DNA of 64,000 nt from contig NZ_WBOM01000006.1 in assembly GCF_008973755.1 (NCBI RefSeq), positions 186,001-250,000 of the forward strand. The letters run 5' to 3'. The translations under genes were made by a program, and so were the position numbers. This stretch comes from Nitrincola alkalilacustris. GTDB lineage: Bacteria; Pseudomonadota; Gammaproteobacteria; Pseudomonadales; Balneatricaceae. The notes beneath the pieces are model-generated. The model worked only from the letters and a program-made list of their open reading frames with translations, searched no databases and was not told the DNA's origin. This document shows, one piece after another, positions 28,844-39,469 of the stretch. Within the stretch, counting starts at the first letter, position 1; each line of letters starts with the position of its first letter.

Positions 28844-29851
28844 ATGTCGATTGTAATTGCTGTTCTGGGCGCCACATCTCTTCTGGGTGAAAATCTGCTG
28901 GAAATCCTGGGGGATCGAAAGTTTCCCGTCAGCAGTGTCCGGCTGGCCGACAGCGATGACAAAGAAGCGCGTGGCGTGATGTTTAATGGGCATGCCGTGC
29001 GCATCACAACACTCAGCAAGCTTGATCTGGCGGGCGTGGGTATGCTCTTCAACTGTATGCCGGGTGGATTGAATGCCGACCTGCTGGCGCAGATGTCGGC
29101 GCAGGGTGGCTTTGTGATAGATCTGACCTCCTCGGCCGAGAGCTCACAGGCATACTGTGCCGTTCCCGAGGTCAATCCCGAACTGCTGGAGTCTGTTGTA
29201 TCAGGAGCCGTGATCTGTTCACCCTCTGCGGCGGTTGTTGCAGCGTCGGTGGCGCTGGCAACCCTGCATCGTCGTTTTCAGATTCTACGCTTGAATATAA
29301 CCAGTCTCAGCTCTGTTGCCAGTGTTGGCCATGATGGCATCAAGGCGCTTGCAGGTGAAACAGCCAGGCTGCTGAATGGTCGTGACGCCGAGCCCGAATT
29401 TTTTTCGCGCCAGGTAGCGTTCAACCTGCTGCCTCAGACCGGAGAAATTCAGGAGAGTGGGTATACTCATAATGAGTGGCTGTTGGCAGACCAGCTTCGA
29501 GAACTGTTGGCTGATGATCAGCTTGAAATAGCAGTCAGTGAGCTGCAGGTGCCACTGTTTTATGGTCAGGCGGTGGTTGTACACGCAGAAACCCAGCACC
29601 GTGTTGAGCTGGATGAGATGCGCAAATTGTTGGGGGAGGCCGCCGGGGTCTATCTGGCCAGGTTGGATGAAGAGCCCCTGACGCCTGTTTCGACTGCAGC
29701 GGGTAAGGATGAGGTGTTTATCAGCCGACTCCGTGTAGACCGCGACAGTGCTAATGGATTTTCCCTGTGCGCCCTGACCGATAACCTGCGCAAGGGCGGG
29801 GCGTTGAACGCAGTACAGATAGCTGAAGGTCTTATCGGTCGTCTTGGATAA
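28844..29851 (+). CDS. usg: USG-1-type paralogue of aspartate-semialdehyde dehydrogenase
   Basis: The 336-residue protein has the Asd fold: IAVLGATSLLGENLLEIL at the N-terminus and FNLLPQTGEIQESG in the middle. It resembles the second Asd-like protein found between asd and fimV in Pseudomonas. The active-site region reads AVICSPSAAVV, where real enzymes have a PNCS-type motif, and the later GHS-type histidine appears as FYGQA. It has therefore probably lost dehydrogenase activity. I place the start at ATG 28844, after AAAGG; earlier in-frame codons would lie in the terminator. Confidence 0.85.
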   Translation: MSIVIAVLGATSLLGENLLEILGDRKFPVSSVRLADSDDKEARGVMFNGHAVRITTLSKLDLAGVGMLFNCMPGGLNADLLAQMSAQGGFVIDLTSSAESSQAYCAVPEVNPELLESVVSGAVICSPSAAVVAASVALATLHRRFQILRLNITSLSSVASVGHDGIKALAGETARLLNGRDAEPEFFSRQVAFNLLPQTGEIQESGYTHNEWLLADQLRELLADDQLEIAVSELQVPLFYGQAVVVHAETQHRVELDEMRKLLGEAAGVYLARLDEEPLTPVSTAAGKDEVFISRLRVDRDSANGFSLCALTDNLRKGGALNAVQIAEGLIGRLG

Positions 29852-29946
29852 TCACTTTATAATATAAAGCGATACTCTGATCTGATGCCGGTCGGTAATC
29901 ATTCAAGGCTGACTTGACCGAACAGCAGTTTATAAATAATACTTGC

Positions 29947-29994
29947 GTTACAATTCGGATATGCAACTCTCTGTTTTATCCTGATTATTGTAAC
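29947..29994. other. Separated inverted repeat in the fimV leader
   Basis: GTTACAAT (29947-29954) and ATTGTAAC (29987-29994) are perfect inverted copies 32 bp apart, just before fimV. A 15-bp palindrome CTTTATA-A-TATAAAG (29855-29869) directly follows the usg stop. Either could be regulatory, but both are short. Confidence 0.35.
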
Positions 29995-30022
29995 GAGAGC
30001 TGCTCCTCAAGAGGGAAAACTG

Positions 30023-33000
30023 ATGCTGAGAAAACTTGCCTTAAGCCTTGCGATTGCCGGGGTGCTGGGTATACCGAATGCGAATGCATTGGGGCTTGGT
30101 GAGATTAACATCAGATCTGCGCTGAATGAGCCGCTCGAGGCCGAAATCCGGCTCTTGCAGGTGCGCGATCTGTCACCCATGCAGATTCAGCCCAGAATGG
30201 CCGATGTTGATGACTTCTCTCTGGCTGGCGTGACGCGCTCGCGTTTCATCAGTGATGTACGCTTTCAGGTGAATGTATTCCCTGACGGCACCGGGATCAT
30301 CAGGATGACCTCGAGCGAACCTATTCGGGAGCCCTTCCTTAACTTTCTGGTTGAAGTGAACTGGCCCAGCGGGCGTCTCGTCAGAGAGTATACGCTGCTG
30401 CTTGATCCGCCGGTTTTCGACCCGGCACCAGTGTCTCGACCGGTTCAGCCAGCGGTTTCCAGCGCGCCCATGCCTGCTGTCGTGGTGCCTTCTCCTGTTC
30501 AGTCACCACCAGTACCCGCTCCCGCCCCTGCTCCTGTAGCGGCAGCACCAGCAGTCGCTGCCCCAAGTAATCTGCAGTCACGTGCAGATGCGCAGACCCA
30601 GATCTATGTCGATGTTCGCGATACCATGTGGGAGCTTGCTCTCAAACATCGGCCAGACTCCAGTATCACCCCGCAGCAGATGATGTTGGCGCTGCAGCGC
30701 AGGAATCCGGGTTCCTTTCCGACCGGCAATGTGAATATGCTCAAGGCCGGGACGGTCATGGATATTCCCAGCAGCAGCGAAATCAGAGCGTTAAGCGCTC
30801 AGCAGGCTAATGCAGAGTTTGCCCGGCAGACTGAACTCTGGCGTCAGGGGCGTGCAGCACCTCGTCAGGAAGTGGCAGCAGCTCCAGCAGTTGACGGGAG
30901 TCGTGAAGAGGGAAAGCCTGAGGCGCAGTCTGAAGCGGTGACTGAAGAGGTTCCCAGTGAGCTTAAGATAGTAACTCCACCCGCTCAGGAGGAAACGGCC
31001 ACTGAGGAACGCGCTGTCAGTACCGAACAGTCTGCGCCAGATGTGATTGATCCGGGTGAGCAGTCGGTTGCCGATGGTGAAGCTCCTGCAGAGATGACAG
31101 AGCAGGTGGAGGTTCAGGAGCAGCGTATTGAGCAGATCGATACGCGTCTGATGATGACCGAAGAGACGATCGATATGCAGCGCCGTGATATTCAGGAGCT
31201 GCAATCAAACTTTAATGAGTTGCTGGAGCTGTTTCAGCAGCAGAGCCGATTGCTGGAACTCAAGGACCAGCAGATAGCAGAGCTTCAGGCTCAGTTGGCA
31301 GCGCGCGAGGCACCACCTCCTGCGGCTTCTGGCGGCGGCTTCATGGAAAGCGTTGAGCGTTTTATCAATTCGGTTTCCTCCATCCCCTATATCGGGCCAA
31401 TACTGGGCGGTATTCTGGCCTTGCTACTGGCGCTGTTGTTCATCAGAAAGCGTAAGTCCTCCTCCAAAGAGGAAGATCCGGGCTTGATACGGGCGCCTAA
31501 GGATCTTGATGCAGGCGATACGGCTGCAAAAGTGGCGCCTGTTGCGGCAGTGGCTGCGACTGCCGCTGCGGCACAAGAAGAGCCAGAGGAGTCTCCTGCT
31601 CAGGAGGAGGAGCGAATAGTGCATCAGCCGCTGTCAGCAGCAGCGGATAGCGCCGATGACCTCTCCGACCTGGATCTGGATATGGATCTGGATATTCCTG
31701 AAACCCCAGACGTGGCTGAAATGGCTGAAGAAGAGGTAAGGGTTCTTGATGAGGAGTTTGATCTGTCGGCGGATGACTTTGATGATCTTGATGAGCTGGA
31801 TCTGTCCAGCCCGGATGCGGTCAATGAAGAAGTGGCATCCGCTGAGTCTGAAACTGCTATTGAAGAGAGCGGTGAGGACAGTAATGAAGAGGATCTGATT
31901 TCAGGGCTTGGTCTTGAAGATAAGGACGATCTGGAAGATCTGGAGTTTACAGGTGGCGACACAGCTGATGCGGATCTGGATGATGAGGAGCCACTGAGTG
32001 ATGATGTGGACTCGCTCTTCGATCTGGATTTCGATGAGGATGATAGCGCCACTGCAGATGCAGAAGATGAGTTTGAAGCTATTGAACTCTCTGATGACGA
32101 GCTATCTGATGACGAGCTATCTGATAGCGAACTCTCTGATGAAAATGAAATGCCTGATCTTGGTACGGCCGCAGCAGCAACTGCAGCTGCAGGCGCGTTG
32201 GCTGCTGATGATGACAGCGACGATGAGTTCGACTCCGACCTTGAAGGTCTGTTGGCAGGCATGGATGATGAAGATGCCGAATCTCTTCAGGAGACCTCAG
32301 AGGATGATGCTGATTCTGCGTCTGAATCAACCGCTGAAACTGAAACAGACTCATTGTCTCTGGATGAGGATTTTGATCTGGATGACCTTGAAAGTGAGCT
32401 GGATCAGGAGCTTGATGCTGAACCTGATACCCTTGAAGAAGATGAAGCTCTGCCGGCCTCCGGTGCTATGCAGCTGGATGATGTCGGCTCAGATCTGACT
32501 GACAGCAAGGATACGGAAGAGACCGATACAGAAGATGATTTCCTGACAGCCTTTGAGTTTGATGATATCGAAGACCAGGATGAAGCCTCACTGGCTGTGA
32601 GTGAAGCGCTTTCCAACGAGACAGAAGTGCCGGACGCAGATGATATCGATTCCCTGCTCAGCTCACTAAGTATTGAAGATGATGAGCCTGTACAGCGCAA
32701 GCCTAGACCGGGTGAGGTGGTTGAAGATGAGCTGACCGCCAATATTGCTCACGATCTGGAGTTGGAGCTGGATAGCGAGCTGGATGATCTGCTGAATAGC
32801 ACAGATGATGAAATTGCAATTGAAGAGACCGATGCGTCCGATACCGGTTCAGATGATATTCTGGAAGGTCTGGGACTGCTGGATGGTGCTGATGAAAATG
32901 AAACGAAGCTTGATCTTGCCCGTGCCTATATCGAAATGGATGACGTTGAAGGGGCACGAGATATTCTGGGTGAGATTCTGCGTGAGGGGAATGATCAACA

Positions 33001-33040
33001 GCGTGAAGAAGCCGAAGAGTTGTTAAAATCATTGTCCTGA
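30023..33040 (+). CDS. fimV: FimV-type inner-membrane peptidoglycan-binding protein
   Basis: FimV supports polar type IV pilus assembly and twitching motility in Pseudomonas. A signal peptide (1-22, ending ANA) is followed by the conserved FimV N-terminal domain (LGLGEINIRSALNEPLEAEI), a Pro/Ala linker (130-185), and a LysM region (about 193-250). A coiled coil (about 365-430) and a transmembrane helix near 455-475 (GPILGGILALLLALLFI) follow. The cytoplasmic part is strongly acidic. It ends in the FimV TPR-like motif KLDLARAYIEMDDVEGARDI. At 1005 residues it is among the usual range. truA starts 6 bp later. Confidence 0.93.
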   Translation: MLRKLALSLAIAGVLGIPNANALGLGEINIRSALNEPLEAEIRLLQVRDLSPMQIQPRMADVDDFSLAGVTRSRFISDVRFQVNVFPDGTGIIRMTSSEPIREPFLNFLVEVNWPSGRLVREYTLLLDPPVFDPAPVSRPVQPAVSSAPMPAVVVPSPVQSPPVPAPAPAPVAAAPAVAAPSNLQSRADAQTQIYVDVRDTMWELALKHRPDSSITPQQMMLALQRRNPGSFPTGNVNMLKAGTVMDIPSSSEIRALSAQQANAEFARQTELWRQGRAAPRQEVAAAPAVDGSREEGKPEAQSEAVTEEVPSELKIVTPPAQEETATEERAVSTEQSAPDVIDPGEQSVADGEAPAEMTEQVEVQEQRIEQIDTRLMMTEETIDMQRRDIQELQSNFNELLELFQQQSRLLELKDQQIAELQAQLAAREAPPPAASGGGFMESVERFINSVSSIPYIGPILGGILALLLALLFIRKRKSSSKEEDPGLIRAPKDLDAGDTAAKVAPVAAVAATAAAAQEEPEESPAQEEERIVHQPLSAAADSADDLSDLDLDMDLDIPETPDVAEMAEEEVRVLDEEFDLSADDFDDLDELDLSSPDAVNEEVASAESETAIEESGEDSNEEDLISGLGLEDKDDLEDLEFTGGDTADADLDDEEPLSDDVDSLFDLDFDEDDSATADAEDEFEAIELSDDELSDDELSDSELSDENEMPDLGTAAAATAAAGALAADDDSDDEFDSDLEGLLAGMDDEDAESLQETSEDDADSASESTAETETDSLSLDEDFDLDDLESELDQELDAEPDTLEEDEALPASGAMQLDDVGSDLTDSKDTEETDTEDDFLTAFEFDDIEDQDEASLAVSEALSNETEVPDADDIDSLLSSLSIEDDEPVQRKPRPGEVVEDELTANIAHDLELELDSELDDLLNSTDDEIAIEETDASDTGSDDILEGLGLLDGADENETKLDLARAYIEMDDVEGARDILGEILREGNDQQREEAEELLKSLS

Positions 33041-33046
33041 CACATT

Positions 33047-33886
33047 ATGAGTGAAACCGAAAATCAGGGGGCGATTTCGATCGCCCCTTATCGTTATGCA
33101 TTGGCTGTTGAGTACAATGGTTCTGCCTATCGTGGCTGGCAGAAACAGAGTGATGACGACGTACCCAGCCTGCAGTCTGAAGTAGAGCGTGCTCTGTCCC
33201 GTGTTGCCAATCATCCCGTTCAGGTTGTCTGTGCGGGTCGTACAGACGCAGGCGTGCATGCGACCTGGCAGATCATCCATTTTGATTCCTGTGTCGAGCG
33301 TGATCTGCGCGCCTGGGTGCTGGGTACCAACACCTATCTGCCGGATGATATCTCCATTCAATGGGCAAGATCTGTCACGCATGAGTTTCATGCACGGTTT
33401 TCGGCTCGTGCCCGACGCTATCGCTATCTGATCTACAGCTCACCCGTTAAGCCGGCCTTGCTGAGCCGAGGTGTTACCTGGACACACAAATCGTTTGATC
33501 TGGAGTCGATGCAGCGTGCGGCTGAAAGTCTGGTGGGTGAGCATGACTTCACCTCTTATCGCGCTGTCGGATGCCAGGCCAAAAGCCCGGTACGCACAAT
33601 ACAGTCGCTGGAGGTGACGCAAAGAGGGCGGCTGATCATGATTGATGTGAGAGCAAATGCCTTTTTGCATCACATGGTCAGGAATATCGCTGGCGTCCTG
33701 ATGAAAATCGGCAGCGGTGAGGCTTCGATCGGTTGGGCACGTGAGGTGCTGGAGGCGAGGGATCGTCGCATGGGTGGTGTCACGGCACCGCCTTTCGGAC
33801 TATATTTCGTCGATGTTGACTATCCTGATCTGTTTGATTTGCCGGTATCGCCACTTGGGCCCTATTTTCTGTCAGGTGCAGACTGA
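33047..33886 (+). CDS. truA: tRNA pseudouridine synthase A (positions 38-40)
   Basis: TruA makes pseudouridine at positions 38-40 of the tRNA anticodon arm. The catalytic aspartate is Asp67 in [11 protein letters not shown], and [11 protein letters not shown] is the usual C-terminal signature. The protein has 279 residues. It begins 6 bp after fimV, an arrangement conserved in pseudomonads, so it probably shares the fimV transcript. Confidence 0.95.
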   Translation: MSETENQGAISIAPYRYALAVEYNGSAYRGWQKQSDDDVPSLQSEVERALSRVANHPVQVVCAGRTDAGVHATWQIIHFDSCVERDLRAWVLGTNTYLPDDISIQWARSVTHEFHARFSARARRYRYLIYSSPVKPALLSRGVTWTHKSFDLESMQRAAESLVGEHDFTSYRAVGCQAKSPVRTIQSLEVTQRGRLIMIDVRANAFLHHMVRNIAGVLMKIGSGEASIGWAREVLEARDRRMGGVTAPPFGLYFVDVDYPDLFDLPVSPLGPYFLSGAD

Positions 33887-33905
33887 CGGCAGACGCTGGC
33901 TTTGC

Positions 33906-33911
33906 TATCAT
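33906..33911 (+). promoter_or_regulatory. Possible extended -10 before trpF
   Basis: TATCAT preceded by TGC forms an extended -10 element 31 bp before the trpF start. The -35 is not clear. It would let the trp genes be transcribed apart from truA. Confidence 0.35.
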
Positions 33912-33942
33912 TCGCCCTGCTGTTGAATTTTCAGAGGCAAAG

Positions 33943-34566
33943 ATGAGAACACGGATTAAAATCTGCGGCATTACGCGCCTGGAAGATGCCAGAGCTGCGA
34001 TGGATGCTGGCGCGGATGCACTGGGTTTTGTCTTTTACCCGCCGAGTCCTCGTTATATTGCGCCTGAACAGGCAGCAGAGATTATTGCTGCCTTGCCGCC
34101 ATTTGTGACCATGACAGGTCTTTTTGTGGACGCTTCGGCTGCAGAGGTGCAACGCACTATCGATTTAACGCGGATTGACCTGCTGCAGTTTCATGGCAAT
34201 GAGTCACCGGCTTTCTGCGACAGCTTCGCAAGAGCCTGGATAAAGGCGTTGCGCGTGGCTCCGGGTATGGATCTGACCGCTATGGTGGATCAATACGCTG
34301 CAGCACGTGCCGTACTATTGGATACGTATGTTTCCGGAGTGCCGGGTGGCACCGGATCTGTTTTTGACTGGTCAGTGATTCCTGAGGCCCTGAGGCCCGG
34401 GATTATTCTGGCCGGAGGGTTGGATGCTGATAATGTCGCTGCAGCGATACAGCAGATCAGACCCTGGGCCGTTGATGTCAGTGGCGGAGTGGAAGCCCGT
34501 AAAGGCATCAAGGATATTCATGAAATCAAGCGCTTTGTAAATGAGGTGAAAAGTGTCAACGACTGA
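33943..34566 (+). CDS. trpF: Phosphoribosylanthranilate isomerase
   Basis: TrpF performs the Amadori rearrangement of phosphoribosylanthranilate in tryptophan synthesis. The TIM-barrel enzyme starts [13 protein letters not shown] with the catalytic cysteine, contains [13 protein letters not shown], and ends in the phosphate-binding [15 protein letters not shown]. The protein has 207 residues. It overlaps trpB by 14 bp, which argues for coupled translation. trpE, trpG, trpD and trpC are not in the window. Confidence 0.96.
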   Translation: MRTRIKICGITRLEDARAAMDAGADALGFVFYPPSPRYIAPEQAAEIIAALPPFVTMTGLFVDASAAEVQRTIDLTRIDLLQFHGNESPAFCDSFARAWIKALRVAPGMDLTAMVDQYAAARAVLLDTYVSGVPGGTGSVFDWSVIPEALRPGIILAGGLDADNVAAAIQQIRPWAVDVSGGVEARKGIKDIHEIKRFVNEVKSVND

Positions 34567-35770
34567 ACAGACTGCGAAGCAGTCTCTACCCGATTCCAGA
34601 GGACATTTCGGCCCCTATGGCGGCCGTTTCGTTTCTGAGACACTCATTGCAGCCCTCGAAGAACTCGAAGCGGTGTATGACAAGCTGTCCAAAGATCCCG
34701 CTTTTCAGGAAGAGTTTGATCGCGACCTGGCACATTATGTAGGTCGCCCGTCGCCGCTCTATCTGGCTGAGCGCCTGACACGTGAACTGGGCGGTGCAAA
34801 GATCTATCTCAAGCGTGAGGATCTCAACCATACCGGTGCCCATAAGGTGAATAACACCATCGGGCAGGCGCTGCTGGCAAAATTCATGGGCAAGCCCCGT
34901 GTGATCGCCGAAACAGGTGCCGGTCAGCATGGCGTTGCTTCAGCAACGGTTGCTGCGCGTCTGGGTCTTGAGTGTAAAGTCTACATGGGGGCTGAAGATG
35001 TCCGTCGTCAGTCACTGAACGTCTATCGCATGCGCCTGCTCGGCGCCGAGGTGATACCGGTCACATCCGGTACGCGCACGTTGAAAGATGCGATGAACGA
35101 AGCGATGCGTGACTGGGTGACCAACGTTGACAATACCTACTACATCATCGGTACGGCGGCAGGCCCACACCCTTATCCCAAACTGGTGCGCGACTTCCAG
35201 TGCGTGATCGGTCGTGAAGCAAAAGCCCAGTGTCTGGAGCAGACAGGTCGCTTGCCGGATGTAATTATCGCCTGTGTCGGCGGTGGCTCCAATGCAATCG
35301 GCCTGTTCCATCCCTTTATTGAGGATGAGTCGGTCAGAATGATCGGTGTCGAGGCGGGTGGCTATGGTCTGGAGACCGGTCAGCATGCAGCGCCTCTGTC
35401 TGATGGTCGTCCTGGCGTGTTGCACGGCATGCGTACCTATCTGATGGAAGATGATGCCGGTCAGATTCTGGATACACACTCTGTCTCGGCGGGTCTTGAT
35501 TACCCGGGCGTTGGCCCAGAACATGCCTGGCTCAAGGACTCAGGGCGCGCAGAGTATGTCGCTATCACCGATCATGAAGCTCTTGCGGCGTTCCGTACTC
35601 TGACCCAGGTTGAGGGGATCATGCCGGCACTTGAGAGCAGCCATGCCATAGCGCACGCGATCAAACTGGCTCCGCAGATGCGTCCGGATCAGAGCATTAT
35701 CGTGAACCTGTCCGGTCGTGGCGACAAGGATATACACACCGTTGCAGCACTTGACGGCATTGAGATCTGA
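34553..35770 (+). CDS. trpB: Tryptophan synthase beta chain
   Basis: TrpB joins indole and serine to make tryptophan. The PLP lysine is Lys98 (NHTGAHKVN), and the PLP phosphate loop is GGGSNAIG. The length of 405 residues is standard for TrpB1. The start is GTG, inside the end of trpF, with GAGG 6 bp upstream. It is followed by trpA after 17 bp. In Pseudomonas trpBA lies elsewhere under TrpI, so this trpFBA order is a lineage marker. Confidence 0.97.
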   Translation: MSTTEQTAKQSLPDSRGHFGPYGGRFVSETLIAALEELEAVYDKLSKDPAFQEEFDRDLAHYVGRPSPLYLAERLTRELGGAKIYLKREDLNHTGAHKVNNTIGQALLAKFMGKPRVIAETGAGQHGVASATVAARLGLECKVYMGAEDVRRQSLNVYRMRLLGAEVIPVTSGTRTLKDAMNEAMRDWVTNVDNTYYIIGTAAGPHPYPKLVRDFQCVIGREAKAQCLEQTGRLPDVIIACVGGGSNAIGLFHPFIEDESVRMIGVEAGGYGLETGQHAAPLSDGRPGVLHGMRTYLMEDDAGQILDTHSVSAGLDYPGVGPEHAWLKDSGRAEYVAITDHEALAAFRTLTQVEGIMPALESSHAIAHAIKLAPQMRPDQSIIVNLSGRGDKDIHTVAALDGIEI

Positions 35771-35787
35771 AGGGTAGATGCACAGAT

Positions 35788-36591
35788 ATGAGTCGAATTA
35801 AAAGCAGTTTCAGCAACCTCAAAGCCTCGGGCCGTGCCGCGTTGATCCCCTTTGTGACAGCAGGTGATCCGGCTCCGGGTATTACTGTCGGTCTGATGCA
35901 CGCCATGGTACAGGCCGGTGCCGATATCATTGAGCTGGGGATACCTTTTTCTGATCCCATGGCGGATGGCCCGGTGATTCAGCTCGCATGCGAGCGTTCT
36001 CTGCTGCATGGTACCCGTCTGCTGGATGTTCTGGATATGGTGGCGGAGTTTCGTCAGAAGGATCAGACAACGCCAGTCGTACTGATGGGCTATCTGAACC
36101 CGGTGGAAGCGATCGGTTATGAAAACTTTGCCAAACGCGCAAAGGATGCCGGTGTTGATGGTGTTCTGACGGTCGATCTGCCACCCGAAGAGTCAGAAGA
36201 GATTGTCGCGATTCTAACGGCTCATGGTCTTGATACCATCTATCTGATTTCACCGACTACCTCCGAAGCCAGATTGCGTCATATCTGCGATCTGGGTACC
36301 GGATATCTTTACTATGTTTCACTGAAAGGTGTCACAGGCTCTGCAGCACTGAATGTGGATGAAGTGGCAGCCAAGCTGTCACAGGTTGCACAGATGACTG
36401 ATCTTCCGCTGGCAGTTGGTTTTGGTATTCGTGATCCTGAATCTGCCCGCGCTATCGGTCAGATTGCAGATGGTGTGATAGTCGGCAGTGTGCTGGTCAG
36501 CAAAATTGCTGAGCTGGTGACGCAGCCGGATGCCATCGCTTCCAGCGTCTCGTCCCTGATTGCTGATATGCGCAAGGCGATGGACGCCTGA
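35788..36591 (+). CDS. trpA: Tryptophan synthase alpha chain
   Basis: TrpA cleaves indole-3-glycerol phosphate and passes indole to TrpB through a tunnel. The catalytic residues are Glu49 and Asp60 in [18 protein letters not shown], and [11 protein letters not shown] is the phosphate-binding region. The protein has 267 residues. It lies 17 bp after trpB and 33 bp before accD, with no terminator, so the trp and accD-folC genes may share a transcript. Confidence 0.97.
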   Translation: MSRIKSSFSNLKASGRAALIPFVTAGDPAPGITVGLMHAMVQAGADIIELGIPFSDPMADGPVIQLACERSLLHGTRLLDVLDMVAEFRQKDQTTPVVLMGYLNPVEAIGYENFAKRAKDAGVDGVLTVDLPPEESEEIVAILTAHGLDTIYLISPTTSEARLRHICDLGTGYLYYVSLKGVTGSAALNVDEVAAKLSQVAQMTDLPLAVGFGIRDPESARAIGQIADGVIVGSVLVSKIAELVTQPDAIASSVSSLIADMRKAMDA

Positions 36592-36624
36592 TCGTTAACC
36601 TTTTCACTGGCAGGATTTTAAAAC

Positions 36625-37542
36625 ATGAGTAGCTGGCTGGATAAAATAGTTCCTTCACTGGTTAGAAGTGAAAAGAAACGCACCAACGTACCGGAAGGTC
36701 TCTGGGAGAAATGTCCGAAATGTGACTCGGTACTTTACCGCCCTGAGCTGGAAAAGAACCTGAATGTCTGCATCAAGTGCGATCATCATATGCGTATTGG
36801 TGCGCGTCAGCGCCTTGATCTGTTTCTGGATCGTGAAGGGCGCTCTGAGATAGGTGCCGACGTGGTGCCGGTTGATCGTCTCAAATTCCGTGACTCCAAG
36901 AAGTACAAGGATCGTCTGAGTGCGGCGCAGAAAGAGACTGGCGAAGAGGATGCGTTGGTTGCCATGCGTGGTAACCTCGAAGGTAATCCTGTTGTAGTGG
37001 TGGCGTTTGAGTTCCGCTTCATGGGTGGGTCTATGGGCGCGGTTGTTGGTGAACGTTTTGTTCGAGCTGCCAAAATCGCGTTGGAGGAGCGTATTCCGCT
37101 GATCTGTTTTTCCGCTTCTGGCGGTGCGCGTATGCAGGAAGCGCTTTTTTCACTGATGCAGATGGCAAAAACCAGTGCGGCGCTTGAAAAAATGAAGCGT
37201 GCCGGTGTGCCTTATATATCTGTGCTGACAGATCCTGTTTATGGTGGTGTTTCTGCCAGTCTGGCTATGTTGGGTGATCTTAATGTGGCTGAACCGAACG
37301 CACTTATCGGTTTTGCGGGTCCACGTGTTATTGAGCAGACCGTTCGTGAGAAGCTGCCGGAAGGTTTTCAGCGCAGTGAGTTTCTGCTGCAGCATGGTCA
37401 GATAGATATGATCATTGGCCGGAAGGAGATGCGTACCCGTCTGGCGTCGATCCTGAGCAAATTGAGCGGTCAGAAAACGCTTGTCGGCGAAGTAGAAACC
37501 GTTGATGAAGAGACCCTTGTCGACGAGACAGAACCCACCTGA
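36625..37542 (+). CDS. accD: Acetyl-CoA carboxylase carboxyltransferase subunit beta
   Basis: AccD with AccA transfers carboxyl from biotin to acetyl-CoA in the first step of fatty acid synthesis. It has the N-terminal four-Cys zinc finger (Cys30, Cys33, Cys49, Cys52) and the crotonase-like core with [21 protein letters not shown]. The length is 305 residues. It precedes folC by 15 bp, the conserved accD-folC-dedD-cvpA-purF order. Confidence 0.97.
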   Translation: MSSWLDKIVPSLVRSEKKRTNVPEGLWEKCPKCDSVLYRPELEKNLNVCIKCDHHMRIGARQRLDLFLDREGRSEIGADVVPVDRLKFRDSKKYKDRLSAAQKETGEEDALVAMRGNLEGNPVVVVAFEFRFMGGSMGAVVGERFVRAAKIALEERIPLICFSASGGARMQEALFSLMQMAKTSAALEKMKRAGVPYISVLTDPVYGGVSASLAMLGDLNVAEPNALIGFAGPRVIEQTVREKLPEGFQRSEFLLQHGQIDMIIGRKEMRTRLASILSKLSGQKTLVGEVETVDEETLVDETEPT

Positions 37543-37557
37543 TCCGGTAGAGCCTTA

Positions 37558-38856
37558 ATGTCGACTACATATCCAGCTACACTGGCTGACTGGCTTGCCA
37601 GGATTGAGGCCTGTCACCCGAACGAGATTGATCTTGGCCTTGAGCGTATCGGAAAGGTGGCGGCGCGGTTGCCAGCGGATCTTAACGGCAGTATCAAGAT
37701 CGTTGTTGGTGGCACCAATGGCAAGGGTTCAACCACCACTATGCTTGATCAGATACTGCGTCAGGCGGGATTGAGCAGCGCCACGTTTACCTCGCCCCAT
37801 TTTCTGCGCTACAACGAGCGCATCTGTATCAATGGCGAAGAGGTCAGTGATCAGGCGCTGTGTGATGCATTTAGCGCGATAGAGCAGGCCAGGGGTGATA
37901 TCTCGCTGACCTATTTCGAGTATGGTGCACTGGCGGCGCTGGTATTGTTTACAGCAGCCAAACCGGATGTGGTGATTCTGGAGGTTGGGCTTGGCGGACG
38001 GCTGGATGCGGTCAATCTGGTGGATGCTGATATCTCGATAGTCACCACCATTGCGCTGGATCATACCGAATGGCTGGGACCGGATCGTGAATCGATCGGG
38101 CGTGAAAAAGCCGGTATTTTCCGCGCTGGCAAACCTGCACTTTGTGGTGATATCGATCCGCCAGCAAGCCTGTTGAAAGTGGCAGGTGATCTGGGGGCTG
38201 GTTTGTTGCTGCGCCAGAAGGACTATTCCGCTGAGCTCGACACAGTTCAGCCCGGTCATGTTCAGACCTGGCAGTGGCAGGGTCTGAGTTCACTGGGTGA
38301 GCAGTTGACACTGACCGACCTGCCCAGGCCAGTCCTGCCGCTTGTAAATGCTGCGACGGTGCTGCAGGCGATACAGTTTTTGCCTTTTACCATCTCCGAA
38401 GCAGCGATTCGCAACGGTCTTGAATCGGCACGGATGACTGGGCGTATGCAGCGTCTTGAGGTGCAGGGCAGGCATTTCATACTGGATGTCGCACATAATC
38501 CCGAGGCGGCTGCTTATCTGGCGCAAAGCCTCAGTACAGAGCCTGCACAGATAACCCATCTGATTATCGGCATGCTGGCCGATAAGGATATTGATCAGGT
38601 GCTGGCCCTGTTACAATCGTCTGTCTGTGACTGGTACCCCGTTACCTTGAATGTCGGCAGAGGCGCCCGGTCGGATGATCTGGTAAATCGACTGTCCAAT
38701 CTGCAGGTTGATGCAGCCACCATACATGGACATGACAGTGTTGAGTCGGCTATCCGGCAGGTACTGGAGAGGACACAGGAGGGGGGTCGAGTGGTGATCG
38801 CCGGATCTTTCTTTACCGTAGCTGATGCACTCAAAACCCTGAAGCAGACGAGTTGA
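37558..38856 (+). CDS. folC: Dihydrofolate synthase / folylpolyglutamate synthase
   Basis: FolC adds glutamate to dihydropteroate and to tetrahydrofolates. The ATP-binding loop is VVGGTNGKGSTTTML, and the Mur-ligase-like signatures ILEVGLGGRLDAVN and LDHTEWLG are present. FILDVAHNPEAA marks the C-terminal domain. The protein has 432 residues. It is 4 bp from dedD, which suggests strong coupling. Confidence 0.95.
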   Translation: MSTTYPATLADWLARIEACHPNEIDLGLERIGKVAARLPADLNGSIKIVVGGTNGKGSTTTMLDQILRQAGLSSATFTSPHFLRYNERICINGEEVSDQALCDAFSAIEQARGDISLTYFEYGALAALVLFTAAKPDVVILEVGLGGRLDAVNLVDADISIVTTIALDHTEWLGPDRESIGREKAGIFRAGKPALCGDIDPPASLLKVAGDLGAGLLLRQKDYSAELDTVQPGHVQTWQWQGLSSLGEQLTLTDLPRPVLPLVNAATVLQAIQFLPFTISEAAIRNGLESARMTGRMQRLEVQGRHFILDVAHNPEAAAYLAQSLSTEPAQITHLIIGMLADKDIDQVLALLQSSVCDWYPVTLNVGRGARSDDLVNRLSNLQVDAATIHGHDSVESAIRQVLERTQEGGRVVIAGSFFTVADALKTLKQTS

Positions 38857-38860
38857 ACGT

Positions 38861-39412
38861 ATGACGGTTAATCTTAAGCGACGTCTGGCCGGTGCTGTGG
38901 CAGTTCTGATCATTGCGCTGGTTTTTTTCCCACTGGTATTTGATGGAGCTGGCTATCAGGAGCGTCAACTGGAGCCGGTCATTCCACCAGCCCCTGTTAT
39001 CCCTGAGCTGGTACAGATTGAGCCGGTCAACCCGGTTATTATTGAAAGTGCAGCGCCGGCACCTCCTGCAGAAGCAGTTGTCGTGCCCGCGCCGGCTGTT
39101 GAAATTGCCGAACCACTTGAGCAACTGGCCCCGACATTGAACCCTGTTGAAGACACACCGGTACTGGATGCTGATCAGGTTCCTGCTGCCTGGACTTTGC
39201 AGTTGGCGAGCTTCAAACAGGAGGAGAATGCCCGTGGCCTCAGAAACAAACTCATCGAGGCTGGCTATAAGGTCTATATCCGCCAGGGGACTGATCTGGT
39301 GAGAGTTTATGTCGGGCCTGATATGCAGCGCTCAAGGCTCGAAGCGCTGCAGGCACAGTTAAAGCAGGAGTATGGCCTGGATGGCATTATCGTGCGTTTT
39401 ACCACGCAATGA
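38861..39412 (+). CDS. dedD: SPOR-domain cell division protein DedD
   Basis: DedD is a bitopic septal protein that binds denuded peptidoglycan. It has an N-terminal transmembrane helix (about residues 8-26), a Pro/Val/Ala/Glu-rich periplasmic linker, and a C-terminal SPOR domain (about 105-183: WTLQLASFKQEENARGLRNKL, then RVYVGPD). The protein has 183 residues. The position between folC and cvpA is typical. Confidence 0.9.
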   Translation: MTVNLKRRLAGAVAVLIIALVFFPLVFDGAGYQERQLEPVIPPAPVIPELVQIEPVNPVIIESAAPAPPAEAVVVPAPAVEIAEPLEQLAPTLNPVEDTPVLDADQVPAAWTLQLASFKQEENARGLRNKLIEAGYKVYIRQGTDLVRVYVGPDMQRSRLEALQAQLKQEYGLDGIIVRFTTQ

Positions 39413-39469
39413 TCACTGATGCTGATAAACCATGCCGAATAAACAGATGGTGACAGGGCTTTACAGAAT

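Noticed and set aside
31624-32262. A 212-codon Ser-rich minus-strand frame
   Set aside because: It is the shadow of the Asp/Glu-rich part of fimV, whose codons read as serine on the other strand. A similar case is 8707-9036 within the helicase tail.
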